Shown: positions 24,882 through 34,140, counted from the stretch's first letter. The stretch: 37,443 nt of DNA from CAZEHJ01 sp964512485 (GCA_964512485.1 CAZEHJ010000031.1:1-37443); one strand, 5' to 3'. Notes: generated from the letters alone by a model not told the origin. A program made the numbers and translations.

Positions 24882-26144
24882 CTACTCGTCCGCTGACTCA
24901 GGTTCGTCTTCCGACTCTGCTGATTCTGAGGCTTTGCTCAGCATACCAGCAATATCAACCCCGGTCGATGCTTTCAGGCTTTCCAGCAGTGCAGGTGTGG
25001 AGCCAGCGATCTGACTGAAAACAGCAGGAACACCTGTTCCCGGGCCTCCTTGGCCACTGTCGACTACGGTAAGCTTGTCGATTTTCAAATTGTCTACCGT
25101 TTTGATGACTTCTTTCAAAATGTCAGGCAGCATCTGGATCAGGAATAGCCGTTCAGCATCCGAACCAGCTTCCTTCCATAGTTCCAGCTTCCGGGCCAGG
25201 ACATTGACTTCAGCCTGACCATCTTCGAAGATGCGCGCCGCGTTTCCTTTTGCGACTTCCTCTTTGGCCTGACGCGCTGCCTCAGCAGCGACGATGACTT
25301 CCGCTCTCTGTCTTTTCTCCGAAAGGAGGATTTCCTGAGAGGCAAGCTCCTGTTCAGCGACGGCTTCTGCCACTCTGGCGGCCACTTCAATCTTGGCTTC
25401 TTCTGCCTCAGCTTTCGCAGCCAACTGAGCTCTCAAAATCCGGACGTCATTCTGCGCGCGGGTAATCTCCAGGTCGGCCGCCGCTTCTGCCAGTTTTGCC
25501 TGTTCGCGTTTTTCAGCTTCCACTACCTCGGCAGCAGCGATGATGTTGGCCGTACTCTGACGACCGATGGCATCGAGATATCCTCTGTCGTCTTCAACGC
25601 TCTGAATTTTCAGGGTGTCGAGCTGCAGGCCCAGTGCGGACAAGTCGTTGTCGGCCTCATCGAGAAGTTCTTTGGCAAACTTTAAGCGGTCTTCGTTCAC
25701 TTCTTCCGGGGTTAGCGATGCCACCACGCCTCTCAGATTTCCCTCGAGAGTCTCTTTCGCAATCGTTTGGACGGAGTCGAGTGACTTGCCCAGAAGTCGC
25801 TCCACCGCGTTATTCAACTCGTGTTCTCCCGAAGAAATCTTAACGTTGGCGATGGCCCGCACAACCAGGGGAATACCACCTTTTGAGTACGCGTTCGACA
25901 CAGTCAAGTCGATGGGGATCGTATTGAGTTCCAAACGATCCACTTGTTCGATGATCGGGATTCGAAATCCACGTCCACCCTGGATCACGCGGTAACCCAC
26001 TTTGGATCCGTCGGAGAGAAGTCTGTTTCGACCTGAGAATATCAGAACCTCATTGGGCTGGCAGATCTTCAAGTTCGCCCGGATTATCCCGAGCACCGAT
26101 AGTATGCCGAGAATCAGAATGGCGGGTATGACTAATAATTCCAT
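24882..26144 (-). CDS. Flotillin-like SPFH-domain membrane protein
   Basis: A 420-residue protein with one N-terminal membrane helix (LLVIPAILILGILSVLGIIR), an SPFH/band-7 domain (NEVLIFSGRNRLLSDGSKVG ... IPIIEQVDRLELNTIPIDLT), a long Ala/Glu/Lys-rich coiled coil (EKREQAKLAEAAADLEITRA and onward) and an acidic C-terminal tail. Flotillins form membrane-microdomain scaffolds. The ATG at 26144 is preceded by AGGAGA at normal spacing; the frame extends to 26180 but that start has no such site. It lies 150 bp downstream of the NfeD-like gene on the same strand, the usual partner (compare YqiJ-YqiK), so the two probably work together. Confidence 0.93.
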   Translation of the reverse strand: MELLVIPAILILGILSVLGIIRANLKICQPNEVLIFSGRNRLLSDGSKVGYRVIQGGRGFRIPIIEQVDRLELNTIPIDLTVSNAYSKGGIPLVVRAIANVKISSGEHELNNAVERLLGKSLDSVQTIAKETLEGNLRGVVASLTPEEVNEDRLKFAKELLDEADNDLSALGLQLDTLKIQSVEDDRGYLDAIGRQSTANIIAAAEVVEAEKREQAKLAEAAADLEITRAQNDVRILRAQLAAKAEAEEAKIEVAARVAEAVAEQELASQEILLSEKRQRAEVIVAAEAARQAKEEVAKGNAARIFEDGQAEVNVLARKLELWKEAGSDAERLFLIQMLPDILKEVIKTVDNLKIDKLTVVDSGQGGPGTGVPAVFSQIAGSTPALLESLKASTGVDIAGMLSKASESAESEDEPESADE

Positions 26145-26294
26145 GGTGCTTCTCCTGTCTGATGGGAAACCGGCAAACAAGCCGATTGAGTGTAGTTAAC
26201 GGTGTTAAGGTTGGATGGGTTTTTTGCTTGTGCTTCTATATAGTGTTTGAATTGGGATTAAGTGATGTTGAGCCGCCGTCTTGGGCCGGAAAAC

Positions 26295-26903
26295 TCAGTC
26301 TGGTCGGACAACCTCAGCTATTCGGCCGTCCATTCGAATGACCACAACCTGGTCACCCGGTCTTACGGCCTCGGCTTCACCTGATTCAAACAGGCGGGCA
26401 GTGACCTGCATTTTTTTCCCACCGGCCTTCAGCAGAATCTTGCCGTTTTCGTCACCCTCGAAAGGGAGTAGGACCTTGGCAGTTCGGCCTTTCATATCTG
26501 AATCGGAGACCTGGCTGGACACCTGCTCATAGGCAAATTTTTTGATGATCCAGTTTCCACCGAGGCCAACTAGGAGTCCGGTCACCGTAGACAGGGAGGC
26601 CACGAGGGGTTCGCCGGTTCCGAACATCGTCAGAAGTACTCCGGTTAATCCGAAGAAGGCGGCGAAAAGAAACAGGGCCCTGATACTGAGCAGGTCTACG
26701 AAGTCAGGACCACTGTCGACGTCAATGGAAAGGTCGGAATCAAAATCGGCGTCAGAATCGAAATCCATGTCGTGATCAAAGTCCACGTCATGATCGAAAT
26801 CATGATCGAAATCGGTTTCCGAATCGTGCTCTCCAGCTCCAAATATGGAGAGCAAAACGAAAAATCCACCGACGATCAAGCTGATGAGATAAATCGAATC
26901 CAT
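26295..26903 (-). CDS. NfeD/YqiJ-like membrane protein with Asp/His-rich repeat loop
   Basis: A 202-residue protein: an N-terminal helix (IYLISLIVGGFFVLLSIFGAG), a very acidic loop of about 45 residues built from D-F-D-H-D type repeats (about 26-72), two more helices (ALFLFAAFFGLTGVLLTMFG; LVASLSTVTGLLVGLGGNWI), then a C-terminal OB-fold-like domain (GRTAKVLLPFEGDENGKILL ... VRPGDQVVVIRMDGRIAEVV). OB-fold proteins of this kind are encoded next to flotillins and act with them. The ATG at 26903 follows GGAGG. Asp/His loops are known in bacterial relatives and might bind metal ions, which is speculative. Confidence 0.85.
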   Translation of the reverse strand: MDSIYLISLIVGGFFVLLSIFGAGEHDSETDFDHDFDHDVDFDHDMDFDSDADFDSDLSIDVDSGPDFVDLLSIRALFLFAAFFGLTGVLLTMFGTGEPLVASLSTVTGLLVGLGGNWIIKKFAYEQVSSQVSDSDMKGRTAKVLLPFEGDENGKILLKAGGKKMQVTARLFESGEAEAVRPGDQVVVIRMDGRIAEVVRPD

Positions 26904-27035
26904 GGGCGTCCTCCGTGAATACTCAAATAACTACGACAGGGGCCTCAAAATGTTGCGTTGTCGTTCGTTGTAACCTTAATATATGTGGTTCCATCGTCCG
27001 TTAAATGAAATAAAATCCAGTATTTCGTAAATAAA

Positions 27036-27050
27036 ACTTAATAATTAAGT
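27036..27050. promoter_or_regulatory. AT-rich palindrome in the divergent promoter region
   Basis: ACTTAAT-A-ATTAAGT is a perfect 7+1+7 palindrome in the 246-bp AT-rich gap between the NfeD-like gene (minus) and the esterase gene (plus). A candidate operator; its protein is unknown. Confidence 0.3.
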
Positions 27051-27149
27051 ATTTTTAGTATACACCGAGCCCGGCGAATTGGTATTGTTATTCGATTCGG
27101 ACTCCATTTTGCCTGTTCCGGGAGGCACCCTGGTCCTAATTTTTCTTCC

Positions 27150-27995
27150 ATGCGAAACGCCAGTATCATACTACTCACCATTGCCGGAATATTGCAGGCG
27201 GGTTGTTCTTCCGCATCATCGTCCGGCTCAGATGAACGGATCTCGATTCTGCAGGACGGTGTGAATCGATTTGTGTACCTGCACATTCCCGATGGATACT
27301 CAGCGGACGTTTCGTATCCACTGCTTCTCGTCTTTCATGGATCGGGTGATTCAGGAGCTGCATTTCAGCAGCATTCGGGGATTGACAAAAAGGCAGACCA
27401 GCAAGGATTTATCGTCGCGTATCCGTCCTCGAGAGGGAGCAATTGGGCTGAAGGATGCGACTGCACCCAGGCAGACATAGACGGTGTGGATGACGTTGGG
27501 TTGGTGGACGAGATTATCGACATCATAGACGACGACTACAGCCTGAACCGGGATCGTGTCTTTGCCGCAGGATATTCTCAGGGCGCGTTTTTCACGCAGC
27601 GACTCGCCTGCGAACGTAGCTCAACATTCAAAGGAGTAGCATCGATATCTGGTATGATGTCCTCGCCCATGGCCTCAAGCTGCCAGCCGGAAGTCGGACT
27701 GGATGTGCTGCTGATGCACGGAACGGATGACGGGTCCGTACCGATAACCGGATTTCAGTCGGGCGGTTATCAGTCGCTGAGTTCCTACGAAACGATGCTG
27801 TTCTGGCGGGAGGCAAATGACTGTCCTCTGGGTCTCGAACGACAGACATATGACGACACCGACCTGTCCAGAGATGTCCGAAGTATCGGTCAGTGCCGAG
27901 ATAATTCCCAGGTCCGAATGGATGAGATTCTGGAAGGAAGACACCAGTGGTATGACTTCATTCCCGGAGAGATAGTCGAGTTTTTCGGTCTGTAA
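27150..27995 (+). CDS. Secreted esterase of the PHB-depolymerase/feruloyl-esterase (LpqC-like) family
   Basis: A 281-residue alpha/beta-hydrolase. A lipoprotein-type signal (MRNASIILLTIAGILQAGC) is followed by LLLVFHGSGDSGAAF (oxyanion hole HGSG), GFIVAYPSSRGSNWAEGCDC, the nucleophile elbow AAGYSQGAFFTQ with the catalytic Ser, the acid region VLLMHGTDDGSVP, and a late His in EGRHQWYDF. All of these match the poly(3-hydroxybutyrate) depolymerase/LpqC family, whose members cleave esters of polyhydroxyalkanoates or ferulate; the actual substrate is unknown. It is a single gene on the plus strand ending 7 bp before the convergent DUF819 gene. Confidence 0.88.
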   Translation: MRNASIILLTIAGILQAGCSSASSSGSDERISILQDGVNRFVYLHIPDGYSADVSYPLLLVFHGSGDSGAAFQQHSGIDKKADQQGFIVAYPSSRGSNWAEGCDCTQADIDGVDDVGLVDEIIDIIDDDYSLNRDRVFAAGYSQGAFFTQRLACERSSTFKGVASISGMMSSPMASSCQPEVGLDVLLMHGTDDGSVPITGFQSGGYQSLSSYETMLFWREANDCPLGLERQTYDDTDLSRDVRSIGQCRDNSQVRMDEILEGRHQWYDFIPGEIVEFFGL

Positions 27996-28002
27996 CCAGG
28001 TC

Positions 28003-29169
28003 CTAAAGGAGGATTGGAAGCCAACTTTCGGCCACCCAGAATCCCAGGAAGGTACCAACGGCGTATCCCAACGAGCCGATCAGGATTGACGGAAGAACAA
28101 GATCCTCCCTTCCCAGACTCCTGGCCAGGGCCAGAGCCGAGGTCCCACCGCCAACATTCGCCTGGGATGCAATCGAAGCCACGACGGGGTTGATTTTCAG
28201 CGCCCATGCCATTGAGTACACCAATAGGCCGTGGACCAGGACAGCAACCGTCGTGAAGGTCAACAGGGACACTCCAAGACTACCCAGTTCCCCCATGGCG
28301 CCAATGTCACAGTAAGCTCCGATTACGCAGAGGAACAGATAGACTGCGAACATTCCCATGACCTTTAAGCCCGGCAATCTGGAAAGGCTCGGAATCTGGG
28401 CCAGAATCAGGGCGATAATCGTGAGGAATATCGCGGAAGGGACAGCTGGAAATACCATGGCTACCCGGTTGGAAAGCCAGACCGCTCCAAGTCCAAGCGC
28501 AAGAACAACTCCGAGGTCGATCGGGTGAATCGTCTCAGTATCCTCTTGTTCACCTGTCTTGACCTCGCCGATAAAATCTGCGATTTCCTGACCCGGCTTT
28601 CTGGGCCACATATGAGAAAGAGCTCTGGGCACTGCAAGCGTGACGATCATCCAAATGGTCGTCACGATGTTGTCTACGACGATGGAGCCGCCGTACAGAA
28701 CGCCTTCTGTCATCACTTCGTAGTGAAGACCGAGGGCATTGAAATTGACACTTCCACCGGTATAGGTACCAACAAACATCCCTCCGATCGCGTGATACAG
28801 TGGACCGATCGTTTCGGGACCATTGATGACCCACATGCCCACGAATACGCCGATAGCAGTGGCCAACGAACCGAACAGATACAGAAGAATAATCGGCCAC
28901 CCGGCCTTCATGATGTGTTTCAGGTTGACCGGCAGGAGAAGCCAGAAGATGGCCAGCGGTGCCACGGTCGAAAAAATGAAGTCGTACGCTTCAACGGGTC
29001 CGCCGTCTGAAGATCCTGTCGGGAGCAAGCCGATATTTGCAACAAGGGCGGTGACCAGAATGACGAGCAATGCCGTCCCGAAATGCTTCAAAAACGTCTT
29101 CCGTACGAGCAGTTCCGTCAGGAATATGATGGCGCTCAGAAAGCCTATGATGTATAGAGAATCGGTCAT
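28003..29169 (-). CDS. DUF819-family integral membrane protein
   Basis: A 388-residue membrane protein with about ten or more helices (for example IIGFLSAIIFLTELLVRKTF; ALLVILVTALVANIGLLP; AIGGMFVGTYTGGSVNFNAL; VASIASQANVGGGTSALALA). The conserved half-motifs GTYTGGSVNFNAL and ANVGGGTSALALA, one in each half, are typical of DUF819/YjcL proteins, a family of likely transporters without a settled substrate. The ATG at 29169 begins MTDSLYIIGFL; the frame reaches 29250 but the extra 27 residues look non-coding. It is divergent from the ThiF-like gene at 29278. Confidence 0.85.
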   Translation of the reverse strand: MTDSLYIIGFLSAIIFLTELLVRKTFLKHFGTALLVILVTALVANIGLLPTGSSDGGPVEAYDFIFSTVAPLAIFWLLLPVNLKHIMKAGWPIILLYLFGSLATAIGVFVGMWVINGPETIGPLYHAIGGMFVGTYTGGSVNFNALGLHYEVMTEGVLYGGSIVVDNIVTTIWMIVTLAVPRALSHMWPRKPGQEIADFIGEVKTGEQEDTETIHPIDLGVVLALGLGAVWLSNRVAMVFPAVPSAIFLTIIALILAQIPSLSRLPGLKVMGMFAVYLFLCVIGAYCDIGAMGELGSLGVSLLTFTTVAVLVHGLLVYSMAWALKINPVVASIASQANVGGGTSALALARSLGREDLVLPSILIGSLGYAVGTFLGFWVAESWLPILL

Positions 29170-29277
29170 GTCTGGGTAGTAGGGACCTATTTGAACGCCA
29201 CACGTTGAAGCACTCGCTACTCGAGCAGCACCGGAGTATCGACAAATCACTGGCCAACACCAAACCTTTTGGTTCTA

Positions 29278-30495
29278 ATGCTCAGCCCACAGGAAAGAGC
29301 GAGATACAGCAGGCATCTTCTTCTCCCACAGGTGGGGGAGGAGGGGCAACTGAAATTGAAAAGATCGTCCGTTTTGGTGGTCGGGGCAGGAGGTCTTGGA
29401 TCTCCTGTTCTGATGTACCTCGCGGCAGCAGGTGTTGGCCGGATCGGTATCGTGGATTTCGATGAGGTTGCAGAAAGCAATCTTCACCGTCAAGTTCTGT
29501 ACGGGTCCTCTGACGTGGGATCCTCCAAGCTGGAAGTAGCATCCAGGAAACTCGAAGAGATTAATCCACACGTGGAAGTTGTGCTCCATCCCGTTCGGCT
29601 CGACAGAACAAATGCGATGGAGATCATCGGCGCCTATGACGTGGTCGCAGATGGTACAGATAACTTCGCCACCCGGTACCTGGTCAACGACGCCTGTGTT
29701 CTGACCGGCACGCCGAACGCATTCGCTTCAATTTATCGATTCGATGGGCAAGTATCCGTGTTTGCGGCGGAAGACGGTCCCTGCTATCGCTGTCTTTTCC
29801 CTGAGCCTCCGCCGGCAGGATCTGTTCCGTCTTGCGCAGAAGGAGGAGTGCTCGGCGTACTGCCGGGAATTCTTGGGACCCTTCAGGCGGCAGAGGCCAT
29901 AAAGTTGATTACGGGCATCGGTGAACCCCTCATCGGTCGCGTTTTGATGGTCGATGTGATGAGCATGGATTTCAAACGACTTTCATTCGGCAAGGATGTG
30001 GAATGTGCCGTTTGTGGAGAGCGTCCAACCGTCGATGAATTGGTCGACTATGAAGCGTTCTGTTCCGGGGTCCAAGAAAGTGGATCATCCGGGGTGGAAA
30101 CGGCATTTTCGGACAGTTCGGAAAGTCCGCCACACCCAGACACCCAGCATTCTTCCGTGTTTTTCTCACCTGGAGTTCCCGAAATCGACGTTCACGAATT
30201 GCACGAAATGATGCAAGGCGAAGATGACTTTCTGCTTCTCGATGTCAGACGAGCCGAAGAGTTGACCATCGCCGACATCGGCGGGCAACTTCTGCCCATG
30301 AATGAGTTGCCGGAGAAAATAAGCTCCGTTGCTCCCGACAAGGCCCGAAAAATCGTCATGATGTGCCGATCCGGCGCGCGTTCGGCCCGCGCCGTTTTGT
30401 GGATGCGCGGACAGGGATACGACAACGTGTTCAATCTGGCCGGCGGTATCATTGCCTGGTCCCAAAAAATTGATTCATCCGTCGCCACCTACTGA
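29278..30495 (+). CDS. ThiF/MoeB-like adenylyltransferase fused to a rhodanese domain
   Basis: A 405-residue two-domain protein. The N-terminal E1-like domain has GAGGLGSP (ATP site), ESNLHRQVLY, ADGTDNFATRYLVND, a Zn-binding CYRC...CAVC pair and SCAEGGVLG with the candidate catalytic Cys. The C-terminal rhodanese domain (about 300-400) has the active-site loop MMCRSGARSARAV. Such fusions (MoeZ/MoeB-R types) adenylate a sulfur-carrier protein such as MoaD or ThiS and pass sulfur to it for molybdopterin, thiamin or cysteine-type synthesis. Moco biosynthesis would fit AioA, but the gene is about 27 kb away and no MoaD is seen. The TTG at 29269 is an alternative start. Confidence 0.9.
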   Translation: MLSPQERARYSRHLLLPQVGEEGQLKLKRSSVLVVGAGGLGSPVLMYLAAAGVGRIGIVDFDEVAESNLHRQVLYGSSDVGSSKLEVASRKLEEINPHVEVVLHPVRLDRTNAMEIIGAYDVVADGTDNFATRYLVNDACVLTGTPNAFASIYRFDGQVSVFAAEDGPCYRCLFPEPPPAGSVPSCAEGGVLGVLPGILGTLQAAEAIKLITGIGEPLIGRVLMVDVMSMDFKRLSFGKDVECAVCGERPTVDELVDYEAFCSGVQESGSSGVETAFSDSSESPPHPDTQHSSVFFSPGVPEIDVHELHEMMQGEDDFLLLDVRRAEELTIADIGGQLLPMNELPEKISSVAPDKARKIVMMCRSGARSARAVLWMRGQGYDNVFNLAGGIIAWSQKIDSSVATY

Positions 30496-30517
30496 GCAAT
30501 ATCCTCACCCTCCCTAC

Positions 30518-32743
30518 ATGAAACGAGTTCTATTTGCCCTGCTGATTCTTGCAGGTACCCTGTCCGATGTTGCTGCCCAGGATCCGATGCCACTGCAACG
30601 TATCGAAGGGACCATCAATCTGGATGGATTCGCTGACGAAGCAGCCTGGCAGTCTGTGGATGCCCTTCCACTTCAGATGTACGAGCCGATTCCCAAAGGA
30701 GAAATGACCGAGCGTACGGAGATACGTGTCGGGTACGATGACGATTACATGTATGTCTCAGGGAAATTGTATGACTCGGACCCTGAGAATATTCGAGCAA
30801 ATACACTCTACCGGGATCGCTGGTCGGGCGATGATACGTTTGGCATCGTGCTGGATACATTCAACGACAATGAAAACGCACTTTGGTTTTTCGTTTCGCC
30901 AACTGGAGTTCGATTCGACATGGCGATTTCAAGAGATGCCAACGGGCATTTTGGAGGGTCCTCGTTCGGAGGAGGCGCAGTCAACCAATCCTGGAATACC
31001 TATTGGGATGTTGAAACCCAACGCACCGAGGACGGATGGTTCGCCGAAATGCGCATCCCCTACTCGAGCCTGAGTTTTCAGGAGATCGATGGGAAGGTGG
31101 AGATGGGAATGACAGTTTACCGCTTTATCGCTCGAAAGGGTGAGAGACATGTCTACCCCTGGATCCCGGCCAACTGGAGCCTTGGCTATGCAAAACCCTC
31201 GCAGGCCAGAAAGGTCACGATGGAGGGAATTCAGAGTAAGAAGCCGCTCTACATTACTCCGTATGTGACGGGCGGAAGTACGGGAGTGAATTCCCTGAAT
31301 GATGCAGGTAGCGCGTACCAATTTGACAGCGAACTGACGCGTCAGGCGGGTCTCGACTTGAAATATGCCCTGAACAGTAATCTGACGCTGGACGCAACCG
31401 TTAACACAGATTTTGCACAGGTTGAGGCCGATGACCAGCAAGTCAATCTTTCACGTTTCTCGCTGTTCTTCCCCGAAAAAAGACAGTTTTTTCAGGAGAG
31501 ATCCGGGCTGTTTGAGTTTTCGACCGGACGAAGGGATCGCCTCTTCCACAGCCGCCAGATTGGTATTAACGATGGTGAAACCGTTCGGATTCTGGGAGGA
31601 GGGCGACTGGTGGGTAAAATCGGGGCCTGGGACGTCGGAGTAATCAATATGCAGACGGAATCCGTTGGCGATTCACCCTCCGAAAACTTCGGTGTAGTCC
31701 GTTTTCGAAGACAGGTGGTCAACGATCAGTCGTATGCCGGGATTCTGGCGACCAGCAGGTTGGGCGACGATGGCTCGAACAATTTCGCGTATGGCGCGGA
31801 TGGCAGTTTCAAAGTGGGAGAAGATGATTACCTGGATCTGAAATGGGCCCAGACCTTTGAGGATGACATCATCGATGAAAGTGGATTCAATTTCACGGAC
31901 GCAGCCTATGCATCCGTCAATTTGCAACGCCGCGGCGACATTGGATTTTCCTTTCGGTCGGGATTGTCCTACTCAGGTAGTGAATACGATCCTGGAATCG
32001 GATTTGTCCAGCGAAATGATGTGACCCAGCTCTCTTATGATTTCCAATACGGTTGGTTGGCGCCGGAGGAGGCCAAACTGCGCACACATGACGGATCGCA
32101 CTATGGCAATGTGTACTTCCGCAATGAAGACGGAAGCGTCGAATCGATCAGGGCGGGAACGAGTTACGACTGGGATTTTAAATCGAGTGCCAGCGCTCGG
32201 ATGAGTCTCAATTACATTGTCGAAGACCTGACGGACGAGCTTAGTTTTCCTGACGATACGACCGTCCCGGTGGGAAGGCATGAGTTTGTGGAGTGGCAGG
32301 GAAATTACAGTCTTCCAGACGGTGGGTTGATCCGGGGACGGACAGAATTGAGGGCCGGCTCCTTCTATGATGGCACCCGCTACGGTGTCCAGTTCAGCCC
32401 AACCTGGAATGTGAGTAGATTTCTGGAACTGTCGGGCAGCTACCAGTACACACGACTCGAATTCAACAAGCGGGATCAGACGGCGAACATTCATCAGGTG
32501 GGAATTCGGTCACAGATTGGCCTGAATACCAAACTGTCCCTGAATTCCTTCCTGCAGTACAACACTTCTTCGAAGCTCGTCGCTTCAAATGTTCGATTCC
32601 GTTACAATGTGGCCGAAGGAAATGACCTCTGGATTGTGTACACCGAAAACCTGAATGCGGACCGATTCCGCGATACGCCTGCCCTGCCGGTATCGAACAA
32701 CCGGACGGTGCTTCTGAAGTACACGTACACGTTTCTGAAGTAA
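30518..32743 (+). CDS. DUF5916-family secreted/outer-membrane protein with CBM9-like domain
   Basis: A 741-residue exported protein. The ATG at 30518 gives MKRVLFALLILAGTLSDVAA, a clean Sec signal; the longer frame adds 22 residues overlapping the preceding gene. An N-terminal CBM9-like domain (IEGTINLDGFADEAAWQSVD ... DTFGIVLDTFNDNENALWFF, about 20-210) is followed by the DUF5916 region with NSNLTLDATVNTDFAQVEAD and FFPEKRQFFQERSGLFEFST, then strands resembling an outer-membrane barrel and ending KYTYTFLK. The function of DUF5916 proteins is unknown; they are common in Bacteroidota and related groups. It starts 22 bp after the ThiF-rhodanese gene, so the two may be co-transcribed. Confidence 0.87.
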   Translation: MKRVLFALLILAGTLSDVAAQDPMPLQRIEGTINLDGFADEAAWQSVDALPLQMYEPIPKGEMTERTEIRVGYDDDYMYVSGKLYDSDPENIRANTLYRDRWSGDDTFGIVLDTFNDNENALWFFVSPTGVRFDMAISRDANGHFGGSSFGGGAVNQSWNTYWDVETQRTEDGWFAEMRIPYSSLSFQEIDGKVEMGMTVYRFIARKGERHVYPWIPANWSLGYAKPSQARKVTMEGIQSKKPLYITPYVTGGSTGVNSLNDAGSAYQFDSELTRQAGLDLKYALNSNLTLDATVNTDFAQVEADDQQVNLSRFSLFFPEKRQFFQERSGLFEFSTGRRDRLFHSRQIGINDGETVRILGGGRLVGKIGAWDVGVINMQTESVGDSPSENFGVVRFRRQVVNDQSYAGILATSRLGDDGSNNFAYGADGSFKVGEDDYLDLKWAQTFEDDIIDESGFNFTDAAYASVNLQRRGDIGFSFRSGLSYSGSEYDPGIGFVQRNDVTQLSYDFQYGWLAPEEAKLRTHDGSHYGNVYFRNEDGSVESIRAGTSYDWDFKSSASARMSLNYIVEDLTDELSFPDDTTVPVGRHEFVEWQGNYSLPDGGLIRGRTELRAGSFYDGTRYGVQFSPTWNVSRFLELSGSYQYTRLEFNKRDQTANIHQVGIRSQIGLNTKLSLNSFLQYNTSSKLVASNVRFRYNVAEGNDLWIVYTENLNADRFRDTPALPVSNNRTVLLKYTYTFLK

Positions 32744-32753
32744 ACGCGGCCGA

Positions 32754-33290
32754 TCAGGACTTTTTTCTGACCATTTTGGGCATGTCGATCGGAAGAATGG
32801 CTCCTTCTGAAATGACGTCGATGATGCTTGCGTCGCTGAAGTCCACCCCTGACAGGTCTGATCCGGTGAGAATGGTCTCTCGCAGGTGAGCGTTGGCGAG
32901 GCAGGCACCCTTGAGAATGGCATTGAACAGAATGGCTTCGGAAAGCCTGGTTCGGGTCATATTGGCTCCACTCAAATCTGCAAAGGTCATCGTCGCGAAG
33001 CTCATGTCCACTCCCTGGAAGCACGCTTTTCGAGCAGTGGCCCGGTTGAGATCAGCGCCCGTAAGATTGGCTCCGGTAAGATCTGCCCCATCTAGATTCG
33101 CTTCCTCCAATTCGGCAACGGTCAAGAGCGTCGCTTTCAGATTGGCCCCGGAAAAATTGATCTTTTGCAGGAATCGCCCTGTCAAGTCGTGAGTGCTCAG
33201 GTCCGGAATGATATCCGGACTTCTCTCCCGCCAGTCGTTCCAGGCGGGAACGCCCTGGTCAAGGATGTCGATGTGTTCAGCGTTGGCCAC
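32754..33290 (-). CDS. Pentapeptide-repeat protein
   Basis: A 178-residue protein whose centre (about 45-160) is made of A(D/N)LxX repeats: SGANLKATLL, EEANLDGADLTGANLTGADL, FADLSGANMTRTRLSEAIL, ANAHLRETILTGSDL. Such repeats fold into a quadrilateral beta-helix; functions range from DNA-mimic gyrase protection to scaffolds. No signal peptide. The frame opens at a GTG (33290). The C-terminal tail is basic (MPKMVRKKS). It is convergent with the DUF5916 gene. Which role it has cannot be told. Confidence 0.85.
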   Translation of the reverse strand: MANAEHIDILDQGVPAWNDWRERSPDIIPDLSTHDLTGRFLQKINFSGANLKATLLTVAELEEANLDGADLTGANLTGADLNRATARKACFQGVDMSFATMTFADLSGANMTRTRLSEAILFNAILKGACLANAHLRETILTGSDLSGVDFSDASIIDVISEGAILPIDMPKMVRKKS

Positions 33291-33466
33291 TGGCAGATTC
33301 TCGAAAACGATTCGTTTACAATAGCAAAGAAGAGTGATAATTGCTCAGTCTGCATGGGGACTCTATTTGCAAAAAAAGGGCAATCGGAATTGACATATTG
33401 GTGTGCAACTCGGTTCTTGCCATGGTGTAAACACTTGCGTAGACAGATCGACACCAAATCCCACGC

Positions 33467-33679
33467 ATGATTTTATCCGCTCTCATACTGATGACCCTGT
33501 TGGCCTACCGGCTGGGTGTGTTCGACGAATTCATCGAACACCGGAAACTGCAGTTGATGGATCATGAGATTCTTCTCGAGATTGACGAAGTGACATGGGA
33601 AGATCGCCAGAAGCAATTCAGAGCGACACATCCCCGCCTGGCAAATCGTGCGTACGCATCGCTGGGCAGACGCCGTTGA
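33467..33679 (+). CDS. Small hypothetical protein
   Basis: 70 residues, not recognised. The N terminus is hydrophobic (ILSALILMTLLAYRLG), followed by a charged region (EFIEHRKLQLMDHEILLEID) and a basic end (ASLGRRR). It sits alone between the pentapeptide gene and the PadR gene. It could be a small membrane-associated protein or a chance frame. Confidence 0.4.
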   Translation: MILSALILMTLLAYRLGVFDEFIEHRKLQLMDHEILLEIDEVTWEDRQKQFRATHPRLANRAYASLGRRR

Positions 33680-33760
33680 ACAGCGAAGGTCGGGATATTC
33701 AGGCAGCGGGCCCGAAAAAGTGGTGATTGAGACCAATTTTTCCTGAACTGTAACCAGGAC

Positions 33761-33783
33761 GCTATATTGCAGTACGATATAGC
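33761..33783. promoter_or_regulatory. Palindromic candidate PadR operator
   Basis: GCTATAT-9 bp-ATATAGC, perfect 7-bp arms, 19 bp before the PadR start codon. The position overlaps the expected promoter/transcription start, as for self-repressing PadR-family regulators. Confidence 0.5.
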
Positions 33784-33801
33784 TCAACAGACACAGTTCC
33801 C

Positions 33802-34140
33802 ATGTTCTCAAAAAACCTCGTCGCAGCCTCTCTCCAACCCATTGTTCTGACTATTCTGAGTCGGGGCGAAGCCTATGGCTATGAAATCATGCAGCGGGCT
33901 CTGGACCTGTCCGATGGCCAACTCAAATGGACTGCAGGTACGCTGTATCCGCTCATGCATCGTCTGGAAACGAAAGGATTCATTGTATCGCTGTGGCGAC
34001 CCTCTGAGTCTGGTCCGAGGCGGAAGTATTATCGACTGACCCGGAAAGGGGAGACTGCTCTCGCGGCAGACAAGAAAGAATGGCTGGACATCCACTCCAT
34101 TCTGATGAAGTTGTGGGGACCAGAACTGGCCATGACCTGA
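33802..34140 (+). CDS. PadR-family transcriptional regulator
   Basis: A 112-residue winged-helix protein with the PadR pattern LQPIVLTILSRGEAYGYEIM, LKWTAGTLYPLMHRLETKGF and GPRRKYYRLTRKGETAL. Length and motifs fit the short PadR subfamily 2. PadR proteins usually repress their own operon and respond to small molecules. The stop codon overlaps the start of the permease gene by one base (TGATG), so the pair is co-translated; in Bacteroidota and Acidobacteria this PadR-permease pairing is common. Confidence 0.93.
   Translation: MFSKNLVAASLQPIVLTILSRGEAYGYEIMQRALDLSDGQLKWTAGTLYPLMHRLETKGFIVSLWRPSESGPRRKYYRLTRKGETALAADKKEWLDIHSILMKLWGPELAMT

Noticed and set aside
26181..26294. Possible hairpin between the NfeD-like and flotillin genes
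   Set aside because: Only a 4-bp CGGC/GCCG stem could be found.
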